Source: Actinophytocola sp.
Lineage (GTDB): Bacteria; Actinomycetota; Actinomycetes; Mycobacteriales; Pseudonocardiaceae
Direction: 5' to 3'
DNA length: 64,000 nucleotides
Assembly: GCF_009379765.1 (NCBI RefSeq)
Contig: NZ_WHTD01000010.1
Location: 1-64,000 of the forward strand
The translations under genes were made by a program, and so were the position numbers. This document shows positions 16,230-25,180 of the stretch, one piece after another. The stretch's first letter is position 1. Each line of letters begins with the position of its first letter. The notes beneath the pieces are model-generated. The model was not told the origin of the DNA and did no database searches. It saw nothing but the letters and a program-made list of their open reading frames with translations.

Positions 16230-17063
16230 TCAGGAGCTGTCCAGGGACTGCCAGAAGGTCAGGGCCTCGGTGACGCATCGGTCCGGGGCCAGGAGGTTCG
16301 CGCCGTGGCCGTAGTCGTCGAAGACCACGGTGCGGGCGTTTCGCAGGCGGGAGGCCGAGGCGATCTGTTGTTCGGCCACCCAGCCGCTGGCGCCGCCGAT
16401 CAGGAGCAGGGTCGGGGCCGCCACCTCCTCGATCCGGTCGGCGATGCTCACCCGGCCGAAGCAGTTCGTCAGGCCCGCCGCCACGTGGACCGGGGTGCGG
16501 CCCATCTGCTCGACGTACCAGGCGACCAGCCTGGGGTCGGCGTGCCGGGTGTCCAGGCGGTAGTCGATCGTCTTCGCGCACCATTCGGCCACGCCGTACT
16601 TCTCCAGGGCGGCCGCCGTGCTGGGCTCGCCCATCGGGTACACGTCGTCGTGGATGCGGCGCGGGATGTGGGTCGGGGCGTCGCACAGGACGAGGCTCGC
16701 CACCCGGGACGGGTCGGTCAGGGCGACCATCATGCCCAGCAGGGAGCCCGAGTGCTCGCCCACCCAGTGGACGCGCTCCAGCCCGAGGCCGTCCATCACG
16801 TGCAGCAGGTCGGTCGCCAGGTTCGCCGCCTCGAACTCGAAGTCCTCGGGCGGCACGGGTGAGTCGCCGCAGCCGCGGATCTCCGGGCGGTAGACCCGGC
16901 GCTGGTCGGCGACCCTCGGCACCCAGCAGTCCCAGAAACGCGCGTTGCGGCCGAACCCGTGCACCATGAACACCGGCACCTCGTCCGCCCACGGCCATCG
17001 GTAGTCGTCCACGAGGCAGTTCAGCTCCGCGCCATCCGGAAGCGTCACCGTCGCCATGCTCAC
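16230..17063 (-). CDS. Alpha/beta hydrolase-fold protein lacking the usual serine nucleophile
   Basis: A 277-residue alpha/beta hydrolase. The oxyanion-hole strand reads VFMVHGFGRNARFW. The nucleophile elbow, normally G-x-S-x-G, reads VGEHSGS, which puts His where Ser, Asp or Cys is expected. The likely catalytic His lies in DDYGHGANL near the C-terminus. The GTG start at 17063 overlaps the stop of the substrate-binding gene upstream (GTGA); ATG 17057 is an alternative. It resembles the second such protein at 49548-50396, which has Lys in this place. It may be a non-hydrolytic or unusual member acting on the imported compound. Confidence 0.8.
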   Translation of the reverse strand: MSMATVTLPDGAELNCLVDDYRWPWADEVPVFMVHGFGRNARFWDCWVPRVADQRRVYRPEIRGCGDSPVPPEDFEFEAANLATDLLHVMDGLGLERVHWVGEHSGSLLGMMVALTDPSRVASLVLCDAPTHIPRRIHDDVYPMGEPSTAAALEKYGVAEWCAKTIDYRLDTRHADPRLVAWYVEQMGRTPVHVAAGLTNCFGRVSIADRIEEVAAPTLLLIGGASGWVAEQQIASASRLRNARTVVFDDYGHGANLLAPDRCVTEALTFWQSLDSS

Positions 17064-18059
17064 CGTCCCTTTGCGAGTGCCTTGGTCACGAAGTCCGCCG
17101 GCACGATGTCGGCGTAGTCGAAGTCCGCCGTCGAACCGTTGCCGCGTTCGAAGTCGGCCAGCACGTCGAACGACTCCTCAGTGATGAGCGGCGAGTCCGG
17201 GATCACCGGCAACACGTCGACGAACGCCGCGTCGAACGCCTCCGGCTTCATGTCCGGGAAGGACTTCCGCACGATCTCCTTGCACTCGTCCGGGTTCGAG
17301 TCGAGGAACTCGAACGCCCGCTGCAGCCCGCGGATGACGCCCTCGAACCGCTCCGGCTGGTCGGCGAGTTGCTTCTTGGTCGTCGAGCCGATCAGGTACG
17401 GGTAGTCCTTGAGCCCCGGCACCTCGGACGGCCGCATGAAGAGCGCGCCGGTGCCCTCGAACTCCGCGGTGACGCCGACCGGCGGTGATCCCGCCATCAC
17501 GTCGATCTTCCCCTGGCGCAGGGCGGCCATCTCGCCTTGCGGGTTGTTCAGGGCGGTCATCGTGGTGTCCTTGTCCGCGTCGAGGCCGTACAGCTTGAGG
17601 ACGTGGCGGTAGAACCGATCCATGGACCCGCCCGGCGTGTCGTAGCCGAGCCTGGCGCCGCGCAGCGCCCGCACCTTGTCCTCGATGGCCGAGTCCGCGG
17701 TGATCCCCCGGTCCTTCAGGAAGTCGGCCCGTCCGGTCAGCTCGACCGAGTAGCCGAGCCCGACCGTCACGAGCAGTTGGAGCGGGGCGCCCTGGGTGAT
17801 CGGCTGGATGACCGACGGCCCGCCGGTGAAAGCCATGAACGAGTCGCCCTGGATCATCGACGCGAGCGCGGTCGGCGCCCCGTGCTGGATGTTGACCAGG
17901 TCGACGTCGAGGCCCTCGTCCTTCCAGAAACCCTTCTCCAGGGCGACATGCGGTGCAGCGAAGTTGATGGTGTTGCCGATGACGATGGTGACCGGGGTCA
18001 GGGATCCGGTGCTCTCGGCCGAGTCCTGCCCACAGGCGGCTAGTACTACAGGGCTAGAT
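17060..18059 (-). pseudogene. NMT1-type ABC substrate-binding protein, 5' end lost
   Basis: The frame encodes a periplasmic-type binding protein of the NMT1/SsuA class: VTIVIGNTINFAAPHVALEK, FWKDEGLDVDLVNIQHGAPT, then RGARLGYDTPGGSMDRFYRH. It begins in the remains of a lipoprotein signal (VVLAACGQD at about 18033-18050). An in-frame TGA at 18060-18062 and foreign sequence lie directly upstream, so the start codon and most of the signal peptide are missing. An internal ATG at 17857 could give only a cytoplasmic fragment. No permease or ATPase gene accompanies it. It is most likely inactive, although the coupled hydrolase downstream is intact. Confidence 0.75.
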
Positions 18060-18170
18060 CAACTTCTGCCGGCCCGAAGCTCGCTGGTCACGGTCGTGTC
18101 CGGTGGTTGGCTCCCCGGGCATTGCCGCAGGTCGCGCGAAGATCTGTCCCTGGAGCACTAGTGGGAATGA

Positions 18171-18293
18171 TCACCAGCCGGACTCGACGGCGTACAGCTC
18201 CAGCTTCGGGCAGGCGGCGCAGCGGTACGCCCCGATGTCCAACCGCTCTCGCCCGAACGGCTCGACCCGCCGAGGATGCCGCTGACACGGGCC
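18171..18293 (-). pseudogene. C-terminal remnant of a small zinc-ribbon-like protein
   Basis: One frame reads QRHPRRVEPFGRERLDIGAY followed by RCAACPKLELYAVESGW and a stop. The CxxC and the ordered composition look like the end of a short zinc-ribbon protein. No start codon remains on the upstream side, where a hairpin and the GntR gene follow. The interval 18060-18170 next to the truncated binding protein shows no gene. It contains CTAGTACTACAGGGCTAG, which resembles an insertion sequence end but is unconfirmed. Confidence 0.4.
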
Positions 18294-18328
18294 GTGGGGT
18301 GGGACGACACGCGTCCATCCCACCCCAC
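18294..18328 (-). terminator. Strong hairpin after the short GntR gene
   Basis: GTGGGGTGGGA (18294-18304) and TCCCACCCCAC (18318-18328) form an 11-base-pair stem with a 13-base loop, starting three bases after the GntR stop codon on the minus strand. There is no T tract, which is common for actinomycete terminators. Confidence 0.65.
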
Positions 18329-18331
18329 AGG

Positions 18332-18661
18332 TCAGTCACCGGATTGACGTTTGGTGATCTCTTCGTTCAACAATGCGACCAGCTCACGGAGCCGCCTTGC
18401 ATATTTGCGCTCGTACTCGTCGGGGTGGTGCTCGTATCTGGCGACCAGGTCTTCGGCTGCCCGCACAAGGATTTCGGTGACCTGCCCCTCCCCTTCCAGG
18501 ATCTTGAGCGCTTCACGCACCGGAACCCGGCTGACGCCCAGCCGCTCCGCCACCACGTCCTGCACGATCTGCTGGCCCGGCACGAGCTCGCCGGACACGA
18601 TCGCGCGCCGCAGTTCGTTCAGGACCGCTTCCTGAGCGGTGGGGGGTCGCCGGAACGCCAC
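18332..18661 (-). CDS. Short GntR-type regulator, ligand domain missing
   Basis: A 109-residue protein from GTG 18661, preceded by GGAGG. Residues 8-60 form a normal FadR-type winged helix (ELRRAIVSGELVPGQQIVQD, then AERLGVSRVPVREALKILEG). In place of the 150-residue all-helical FCD domain there is only a 48-residue charged helical tail (VARYEHHPDEYERKYARRLR). It may be an internal deletion derivative or a genuinely short regulator. It could still bind DNA and compete with full-length GntR proteins. The neighbouring enamidase operon, with a palindrome in its promoter, is the obvious target. Confidence 0.65.
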   Translation of the reverse strand: MAFRRPPTAQEAVLNELRRAIVSGELVPGQQIVQDVVAERLGVSRVPVREALKILEGEGQVTEILVRAAEDLVARYEHHPDEYERKYARRLRELVALLNEEITKRQSGD

Positions 18662-18676
18662 TGTTGGTGTACCTCC

Positions 18677-18892
18677 CTAGTCGCCTACTGCATCCGCGGG
18701 CACAGGTCGTACCGGTTCGAGCACCGTCTTGATCGCAGACATCACGTCCTGCTGACGGTCACGGCCGGCCCGGTTGATCCAGCAGACGCGACCGTCGCGC
18801 AACTCCTCGACGACCGAGTTGGGTGACCCGAAGCAACCGGCCCGGCACGTTTCACCATCTGGACACGAAGAGTTACTACTTGCTTGTCGTCA
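18677..18892 (-). pseudogene. Cys-containing C-terminal remnant upstream of the short GntR gene
   Basis: An open minus-strand frame reads SSNSSCPDGETCRAGCFGSP and continues NSVVEELRDGRVCWINRAGR to a stop at 18677. The composition and the CPDGETCRAGC cluster look like a real protein end, perhaps an iron-sulfur or zinc domain. A TGA lies at the upstream end and no usable start is visible. I do not recognise the family. It adds to the evidence that 17-19 kb is a deletion-scarred junction. Confidence 0.35.
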
Positions 18893-18917
18893 ACTTTTCT
18901 GTCCTAATGAACCACCG

Positions 18918-18954
18918 ACAGACAGTCGGCCTGTCTGTTTGTCCGACAGATAGG
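18918..18954. promoter_or_regulatory. Palindromic operator candidate before the enamidase operon
   Basis: ACAGACAG (18918-18925), TCGGC, CTGTCTGT (18931-18938) is a perfect 8-base inverted repeat. It is followed directly by TTTGTCCGACAGA, which resembles the TNGTNNNACNA sites of FCD-type GntR regulators. It lies 23-59 bases before the enamidase start, a good place for repression. The regulator could be the GntR at 25181 or the short one at 18332. Confidence 0.6.
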
Positions 18955-18976
18955 CTCTGAAGTAGGGAAATGGTCG

Positions 18977-20194
18977 ATGGTGGCGGACGTCGAAGTAGTC
19001 ACGGTCGTCAATGCGGGCCGGCTGCTGAGCGGGGACCTGAGCGCTCCCGTCGCTGAGGGTGACACCATCCGCGTCGTCGGTGGTCGGATCGACGCTGTTG
19101 GCGGGCCCGAGGTCTCCGGCGGCGCGGCGGGCACGGTGATCGACGTCCGGGGGATGACCGTCGCTCCCGGACTGATCGACTCCCACTCCCACGTCCTGTT
19201 CGGCGACTACACCCCCCGTCAGCAGTCCGTCGGGTTCCTCGAGCGGTACGTGCACGGGGCCGTGGTCCAGGTCGTCTCGGCCGGAGAGATCCACATCCCG
19301 AACCGGCCGCAGGACCGGGAAAGCGTCAAGGGTCTCGCCCGGCTCGCCGCCGGGTCCTGGCGCCACCACCGGCCCGGCGGGATGAAGGTCAACGCCGGCG
19401 TCGTGCTGCTCACCCCCGGTCTCACCGCCTCGGACATGAGCGAGCTGGCCGCGGAGGGGATCCGGCTGGCCAAGTACGGCTTCGCCGTCTACCCCGACCT
19501 GGCGGCCGCGCGGGAGGACGTGCGCAACGCGCAGCGCAACGGGATCGTGGTCACCGCCCACTCCGGCGGGCCGACCGCCGCCGACGGCGTGCCGGTGGGC
19601 GCCGAGCTGCTGATGGAGCTCGGCCCGGACATCGCCGGCCACGTCAACGGCGGCCCCACCTCGCTCGACGACGACGGCGTCCGCTCCCTGGTGCGCCAGA
19701 CCGACATGAAGCTCCAGCTCGTGCAGGCCGGCAGCCTGCGCTCGGCGCTGGTGATCCTCGATGCCGTCCGCGAGGCCGGCGCCCAGGACCGGGTCATCCT
19801 CGGCACCGACACCCCGACCGGCACGGGGGTGATGCCCCTCGGACTGCTCAAGACCGTCGCCGAGCTCAGCTCGCTCGGCGCGGTCGAGCCCGCCCGGACC
19901 TGGGCGTGGGGCTCGGGCTGCGTCGCGGACGCCTTCGGCCTGTCCGGGGGGCGGCTCCAGGTCGGCCAGCCGGCCGACCTCGCGGTCATCGACGCGCCGT
20001 TGGGTTCGGTGGCCGCCGACGCCGAGGGCGCACTCGCCCGCGGCGACATACCCGCCGTGGCCATGGTGATGATCGACGGTGTCGTCCGCGTCGATCCCAG
20101 CGCCGTCTCGCCAAGACCCCGCGAGACGGTGCTGACGCGGCCCGCCTCGCCGCACACCGAACCGCCCGCACGACCCAGGAGTGGATCGCATTGA
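18977..20194 (+). CDS. Enamidase-like cyclic amidohydrolase
   Basis: A 405-residue amidohydrolase whose motifs match the enamidase of anaerobic nicotinate degradation, which opens the ring of 6-oxo-tetrahydronicotinate. Shared landmarks are LLSGDLSAPV at the N-terminus, DSHSHVLFGDYTPRQ (metal ligands H70, H72), HSGG near 195, GHVNGGPTS near 220, GTDTPTGTGVMPLGLLK near 277, and APLGSVAADAEGALARGDIP near the C-terminus. ATG 18977 follows AGGGA. It is coupled by a TTGA overlap to a ThDP enzyme. Hydrolysis of a cyclic enamide to an aldehyde or keto acid is the likely reaction; the true substrate is unknown. Cytoplasmic. Confidence 0.85.
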   Translation: MVADVEVVTVVNAGRLLSGDLSAPVAEGDTIRVVGGRIDAVGGPEVSGGAAGTVIDVRGMTVAPGLIDSHSHVLFGDYTPRQQSVGFLERYVHGAVVQVVSAGEIHIPNRPQDRESVKGLARLAAGSWRHHRPGGMKVNAGVVLLTPGLTASDMSELAAEGIRLAKYGFAVYPDLAAAREDVRNAQRNGIVVTAHSGGPTAADGVPVGAELLMELGPDIAGHVNGGPTSLDDDGVRSLVRQTDMKLQLVQAGSLRSALVILDAVREAGAQDRVILGTDTPTGTGVMPLGLLKTVAELSSLGAVEPARTWAWGSGCVADAFGLSGGRLQVGQPADLAVIDAPLGSVAADAEGALARGDIPAVAMVMIDGVVRVDPSAVSPRPRETVLTRPASPHTEPPARPRSGSH

Positions 20195-21855
20195 CCAAAG
20201 CCGGCGCAGTGCTCGTCGAGGTGCTTGCCGCACACGGTGTGACACACGTGTTCGGCCTCATCGGCTCCTCCACGATGGAGGTGTATGACGCGCTGTTCGA
20301 CCACAAGGACGTCCGCTACATCGGCGCGAAGGACGAGCGGGCCGCCGCCGGGATGGCCGACGGGTTCGCCAGAACCGCCGGGCGGCTGGGCGTGGTGATG
20401 GCGGGCCAGAGCGGCCCCGGCGTCACCAACCTCGTCAGCGGTCTCGCCGCGGCCAAGGCCGCCCGCTCCCCCGTGGTCTCCATCGGCGGTGCCGTGTCGA
20501 CCGGACACTGGCAGCTGGACGCCTTCCAGGAGGTCGACCAGGAGACGCTCCTCGCGCCCGTGACCAAGGCCGTGCTCGCCGCCTACCGGGGTGACCGGGT
20601 GGCCGACGTCGTCGACCGCGCGTGCCGGCTGGCCCTGACGCACCCGATGGGCCCGGTGCACGTCAACGTGCCGCGCGACGTGCTCGCCGAGGAGTGCGCG
20701 CCGACCGACCGGGCCGACATCGCCCCCATCACGCGCCCGGCCGTGGCCGACCGGCGGGCCGCCGACGAGGCGGTGCGCCTGCTCGCCGCCGCCCGCCGCC
20801 CGGTGCTGGTGGCCGGCGCCGGGGTCAAGTGGACACACTCCGGTGAGCTGGTCGTCGCGCTGTCCCAACGGTTCGAGGCGCCGGTCGCGACCTCGGCCGG
20901 GCACCGCGACAGCGTGCCCAACGACCACGGGCTGTTCCTCGGACAGATGGGGGCACGCGGGTCGGCGCTGGCCAACGAGGTGATCAGGGAGGCCGACCTG
21001 GTCCTCGGCATCGGCACCCGCTTCGGGTTCAACTCGACGTTCTTCGACCCGACGGTCTTCGCCCCGGACGCCACGGTCGTGCAGTCCGATGTGGACCCCG
21101 CGATGCTCGGTCGCTACGTCACCGGCGCGCACACCGTGCACGCGGACAGCCGCGCGCTGTGCGAGCTGCTGCTCGACGCCACCGAGGGCGTCGAGCCGAG
21201 CACCGACACCAGCTGGGCGACGACGGTGGGCGCACGGGCCGATGCCATGCGACGGGACCGGCGAACGGCGCCGCCGGACGCGCCTTCGCTGAACCCCGAC
21301 GTGTTCTTCCACGTCATGCGCGGGCGGCTGCCGAGGAACACGATCGTCACGCTGGACGCGGGGACGTGGTGCCTCAAGGCATCCGAGCTGCTCGACTTCT
21401 ACCAGACACCGTCGATGCTCACCCCGCTGGACTTCGCCTCCCTCGGGTTCGCGTTCCCGGCCGCGATCGGCGCCAAGATCGCCAGTCCGGACCGTCCGTG
21501 CGTGGCCGCCATCGGCGACGGCGGCGCACTGTTCGCGATCAGCGAGCTGGCGACCCTGCGCGAGTACGACGTGCCGGTCGTGCTCCTCATCATGGACAAC
21601 AACGCCTGGGGCGCGGAGAAGGCGTACCAGCAGGACTACTACGAGGGCCGGTTCATCGGCAGCGACCTGCCGTCGAACGACTTCGTCGCGATCGCCGAAG
21701 GCTTCGGCGTCCGCGCCCGCCGCGCGGCCACCGCCGCGGAGCTGGCCGACTGCCTCGACGAGGCGATCGCCGCGAACGAACCCAGGGTCGTGAGCGTCGC
21801 CGTCGACCCCGGCATCCTGCACAGCTTCCGCAAGGACATCTTCGGCAAAGCCTGA
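20191..21855 (+). CDS. ThDP-dependent enzyme, acetolactate synthase/decarboxylase type
   Basis: A 554-residue three-domain ThDP enzyme. Catalytic Glu is E49 in YIGAKDERAAAG, the diphosphate-binding motif is AAIGDGGALFAISE near 442, and LLIMDNNAWG closes it near 468. Start TTG 20191 overlaps the enamidase stop and is preceded by AGGAG, so translation is coupled. The sequence is of the acetolactate synthase, sulfoacetaldehyde, benzoylformate decarboxylase superfamily and is not a clear IlvB. Since it is coupled to a ring-opening enzyme, decarboxylation or carboligation of the resulting keto or formyl acid is a reasonable guess. Confidence 0.85.
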   Translation: MTKAGAVLVEVLAAHGVTHVFGLIGSSTMEVYDALFDHKDVRYIGAKDERAAAGMADGFARTAGRLGVVMAGQSGPGVTNLVSGLAAAKAARSPVVSIGGAVSTGHWQLDAFQEVDQETLLAPVTKAVLAAYRGDRVADVVDRACRLALTHPMGPVHVNVPRDVLAEECAPTDRADIAPITRPAVADRRAADEAVRLLAAARRPVLVAGAGVKWTHSGELVVALSQRFEAPVATSAGHRDSVPNDHGLFLGQMGARGSALANEVIREADLVLGIGTRFGFNSTFFDPTVFAPDATVVQSDVDPAMLGRYVTGAHTVHADSRALCELLLDATEGVEPSTDTSWATTVGARADAMRRDRRTAPPDAPSLNPDVFFHVMRGRLPRNTIVTLDAGTWCLKASELLDFYQTPSMLTPLDFASLGFAFPAAIGAKIASPDRPCVAAIGDGGALFAISELATLREYDVPVVLLIMDNNAWGAEKAYQQDYYEGRFIGSDLPSNDFVAIAEGFGVRARRAATAAELADCLDEAIAANEPRVVSVAVDPGILHSFRKDIFGKA

Positions 21856-21905
21856 CCACCGACCCGGTTGCCGGACCGCGCTGGTCACTCAGAAGGAGTT
21901 ATGTG

Positions 21906-22880
21906 ATGCGAACCAAACGATTCACCGCCGTGGTGGTGAGCGGCCTGCTGATCATGGCGGCCGCCTGCACGAGAAACGACCCGGCCAACCAGGACGACGC
22001 GGCGGCGTCGGACTACCCGAGCCGCCCGCTGGACATGACCGTCGCGTTCGGCGCCGGCGGTGGCGTGGACATCATGTCCAGGACGATCTCGAAGCTGCTC
22101 ACGGAGAACGACCTGTACCCCGGCGACATCTCGGTCACCAACCGGGAGGGCGGCAGCGGGTCCAAGGGTTACGGCTACGTCTTCAACCGCAAGGGCAGCG
22201 CCTACGACATGACCGCGACCAGCGGTAGCTTCATCTCCACGCCGATCCAGGCATCGACCCCGTGGAGCGCCACCGGGTTCACCCCGATCGCGCTGCTCGG
22301 CACGGACGAGGACGTCGTCTGGGTCAACGCCGACTCGCCGTGGAAGTCCCTCGACGACCTGGTCAAGGCGTCGAAATCCACGCCGCTCACCGTCGGTGGC
22401 GCGGGCCTGACCACCATCGACTTCATCGCCTTCAAGCAGTTCGCCGACGTGGCCGGCGTCAAGTTCAAGTACGTCGCGCACGACAGCGGCCCTGAGGCGG
22501 CCAACAGCCTGCTGTCCGGCAGCATCAATGTCCTGTCCCACAGTGCCAGCTCGCTGTACGGGCTCTACAAGTCCGGTGACATCCGGCCGCTCGCGATCGG
22601 TGGGGTCGATCGGCTGGATCAGCTGCCGGACACCCCGACCTTCCACGAGCTCGGCTACGAGATCACGGTCAGCCAGCCGCGCGGCCTGGTGATGCCGCCC
22701 GACGTGCCCGACGAGGTCGTGCAGTGGTGGCAGGACGCGGTGACCAAGCTCGTCGAGCTGCCGGAGTGGAAGGACTACCTCAAGCAGAACTTCGTCTCCG
22801 AGCGCGTGCTGGTGGGCAAGGACTTCGCCGACTACCTCAAGGAGACCGTCGCCGGCTACACCCAGGCGCTCAACGCCTGA
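21906..22880 (+). CDS. tctC: Tripartite tricarboxylate transporter binding lipoprotein, system 1 (TctC)
   Basis: A 324-residue lipoprotein: MRTKRFTAVVVSGLLIMAAA with lipobox AAACTR, then YPSRPLDMTVAFGAGGGVDI, the family's opening motif, and TPIALLGTDEDVVWVNADSP. It captures a carboxylate outside the cell and passes it to TctAB. ATG 21906 is preceded by AAGGAG. It lies 50 bases after the ThDP gene, so substrate uptake and breakdown are in one transcript. The binding pocket cannot be specified from sequence. Confidence 0.9.
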   Translation: MRTKRFTAVVVSGLLIMAAACTRNDPANQDDAAASDYPSRPLDMTVAFGAGGGVDIMSRTISKLLTENDLYPGDISVTNREGGSGSKGYGYVFNRKGSAYDMTATSGSFISTPIQASTPWSATGFTPIALLGTDEDVVWVNADSPWKSLDDLVKASKSTPLTVGGAGLTTIDFIAFKQFADVAGVKFKYVAHDSGPEAANSLLSGSINVLSHSASSLYGLYKSGDIRPLAIGGVDRLDQLPDTPTFHELGYEITVSQPRGLVMPPDVPDEVVQWWQDAVTKLVELPEWKDYLKQNFVSERVLVGKDFADYLKETVAGYTQALNA

Positions 22881-22906
22881 CCGCCGCGACGGCGGAGGGA
22901 GATGCC

Positions 22907-23356
22907 ATGACCCGAACTGTCACCGCCTCGGTCTTCCTGGTCTACTCGCTGGCCTTCCTGCTCATCGGTCTGCAATACCCGCTGCTCACCGACGACGGGC
23001 AGTTCGGCCCAGGGTTCTTCCCCAGAACGACCGGTGTCGTGCTCGTGGGACTCTGCGCGTGGAACCTCTATCGTGAACGCGGAGCCGAGTCCGCGAAGCC
23101 GCAACCGCTCGACGTTCGCGACGCGCTGGCGGTGCTGGCGCTCATCGTCGGCTACGTCGTCGGGATGCACCTCGTCGGCACGACGATCCCGACGTTCCTG
23201 TTCGCGGTGTTGCTGCTGCTCTGGTTCAACCGTGGTCACCTCGTGGCCAACGTGGTGTTCTCCTGCGTGTTGACCATCGTCGTCTACCTGGCCTTCGACG
23301 TCTGGTTCCGGATCTCCCTGCCCGAAGGCCTGTTCACCGTCGGCGGTCTGCCATGA
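22907..23356 (+). CDS. tctB: Tripartite tricarboxylate transporter small membrane subunit, system 1 (TctB)
   Basis: A 149-residue membrane protein with four predicted helices (for example VFLVYSLAFLLIGLQYPLL and YVVGMHLVGTTIPTFLFAVL) and the family phrase FGPGFFPRTTGVVLVGLC. It is the small partner of TctA. A GGAGGGAG ribosome site precedes ATG 22907. It is followed by an unusually long 172-base gap before tctA that holds no gene. Confidence 0.87.
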   Translation: MTRTVTASVFLVYSLAFLLIGLQYPLLTDDGQFGPGFFPRTTGVVLVGLCAWNLYRERGAESAKPQPLDVRDALAVLALIVGYVVGMHLVGTTIPTFLFAVLLLLWFNRGHLVANVVFSCVLTIVVYLAFDVWFRISLPEGLFTVGGLP

Positions 23357-23528
23357 CACCCCTTGTGCCAACCTCAGCCAGTCGAGCAACCGGGAACCCG
23401 CACGAACCACGTGCCTGCCAACCGCACCCAAGGGGAACGGGACGCAACCCAGCCACCAGTACGCGCCGAACCGGACGGCACCAACGCACGGTGACCACAA
23501 CTGTTAATTCCGGGGAGGCGGTCTAGTC

Positions 23529-25112
23529 ATGACCGTTCTCGACAACGTCCTCGGCGGGCTGCAGTCCGCGTTCTCCGCGCAGAACCTGCTGTTCCTGCTC
23601 ATCGGGGTGGCGCTGGGCGTCGTCGTGGGCATCCTGCCCGGCCTCGGGCCGACCGCGGGGATCGCGATCCTCATCCCGATGACCTTGGGCATGGACCCCA
23701 CCGCGGCGGTCATCATGCTCGCGGCCATCTACTACGGCGCGATGTACGGCGGGTCGATCACGGCGATCCTGATCAACCTGCCCGGCGAGTCGGCCTCGGT
23801 CGCGGCCACCTTCGACGGCTACCCGCTGGCCCGGCAGGGCCGCGCCGGGCCAGCGCTGGTGATGCAGGCCGTCGCCAACTTCGTCGGCGGCATCTCGGCG
23901 GTCATCCTGCTGTCCGTCCTCATCGGACCGATCAGTGGCGTCGCGCGGTCGTTCGGGCCGAGCGAGCTCCTGCTGATCGTGCTGCTCGGCCTGGTCACGA
24001 TCATCGCCGTGGTCGGCCAGGACAAGGTCAAGGGCGCGATCTCGGCGCTGTTCGGGTTCAGCCTCGGCACGGTCGGGGTCGACCTCGCCAGCGGCGCGAG
24101 CCGGTTCACCTTCAACGAGCCGTCACTGATCAGCGGTGTCAGCTTCGTCGCCCTGGTCATCGGGCTGTTCGGCATCGCCGAGGTGCTGCACAACATCTCC
24201 GACGGCCAGCATCGGGTCACCGGTGCGGTCATCGCGCCCTCGATGCGCAAGGACTTCCTCCCCTCCCGGCAGGACTGGCGGGAGAGCAGGTTCACCTTCC
24301 CCAGGGCCACCGGCGTCGGCTTCCTGGTCGGCCTGGTGCCGGGCGCCGGCGCCTCGGTCGCCTCCTTCATCGGGTACGCCCTGGAGAAGTCGGTGTCCAA
24401 GGTCAAGCACAAGTTCGGCAAGGGCGCGATGCCCGGACTGGTCGCGGTGGAGTCCTCCATCAGCGCCTCCTCGCCCGGTGCCATGGTTCCCATGCTGGCA
24501 CTGGGAATTCCGGGCTCGGCGGCGACGGCGGTGCTGCTCGGGGCGTTCGTGCTGTGGGGCCTCACGCCCGGCCCGCAGCTGATGACCGAGCACCCCGACT
24601 TCGCCTGGGGCGTCATCGGAAGCCTCTATCTCGGCAACATCGCGCTGCTGGTGTTCTGCGTCGCGGCGATCCCGCTGTTCGTGCAAGTCCTGAAGGTGCC
24701 CTACGCCTACCTCATCCCGAGCATCATCGTGCTGTGCGTCATCGGCACCTACGCGGTCGGCGCCAGCTTCATCGACCTCGGCATCGTGATCGCGCTCGGC
24801 GTGGTCGGCACGTTGATGAAACGCCACGGCTACTCACCGGCCGCGGCGGTGGTCGCGTTCGTGCTCGGGCCGCTCGCGGAGAACTCGCTGCGCCAGACGA
24901 TGATCATCTCCAGCGAGGACCCGACGTTCATCCTCGGCCGCCCGTACTCGATCGGTCTCGGCGTGCTGCTGCTGGCGATCCTTGCCGGCTCGGTGGCCAT
25001 GCGCGTTCCCGCGGTCCGCGACCGGGTCCGGCGCCGGCGGCCGGCACCGGACGACGGCGACTCGGGCGACTCGTCGAGAACCGGCTCGGACGGGGAGGGC
25101 GTTCGCCGATGA
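23529..25112 (+). CDS. tctA: Tripartite tricarboxylate transporter large permease, system 1 (TctA)
   Basis: A 527-residue permease with about 12 helices. TctA hallmarks are GILPGLGPTAGIAILIPMTL near residue 36, YYGAMYGGSITAILINLPGE near 75, LVPGAGASVASFIGYALEKS, and MLALGIPGSAATAVLLGAF. It drives secondary uptake of the ligand delivered by TctC. The ribosome site GGGGAGG precedes ATG 23529. The C-terminal tail is short and charged. Confidence 0.92.
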   Translation: MTVLDNVLGGLQSAFSAQNLLFLLIGVALGVVVGILPGLGPTAGIAILIPMTLGMDPTAAVIMLAAIYYGAMYGGSITAILINLPGESASVAATFDGYPLARQGRAGPALVMQAVANFVGGISAVILLSVLIGPISGVARSFGPSELLLIVLLGLVTIIAVVGQDKVKGAISALFGFSLGTVGVDLASGASRFTFNEPSLISGVSFVALVIGLFGIAEVLHNISDGQHRVTGAVIAPSMRKDFLPSRQDWRESRFTFPRATGVGFLVGLVPGAGASVASFIGYALEKSVSKVKHKFGKGAMPGLVAVESSISASSPGAMVPMLALGIPGSAATAVLLGAFVLWGLTPGPQLMTEHPDFAWGVIGSLYLGNIALLVFCVAAIPLFVQVLKVPYAYLIPSIIVLCVIGTYAVGASFIDLGIVIALGVVGTLMKRHGYSPAAAVVAFVLGPLAENSLRQTMIISSEDPTFILGRPYSIGLGVLLLAILAGSVAMRVPAVRDRVRRRRPAPDDGDSGDSSRTGSDGEGVRR

Positions 25113-25180
25113 GGTCCGGTCCGCTGGTCGATCTGGTATGGGTAACCGACTCGGCACACGCAAGAACAGGATGGTGACCA

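Noticed and set aside
19489..21888. Long minus-strand open frame opposite the enamidase and ThDP genes
   Set aside because: It is a codon-shadow of two clear enzyme genes and shows low-complexity Gly/Arg/Val runs with no family match.
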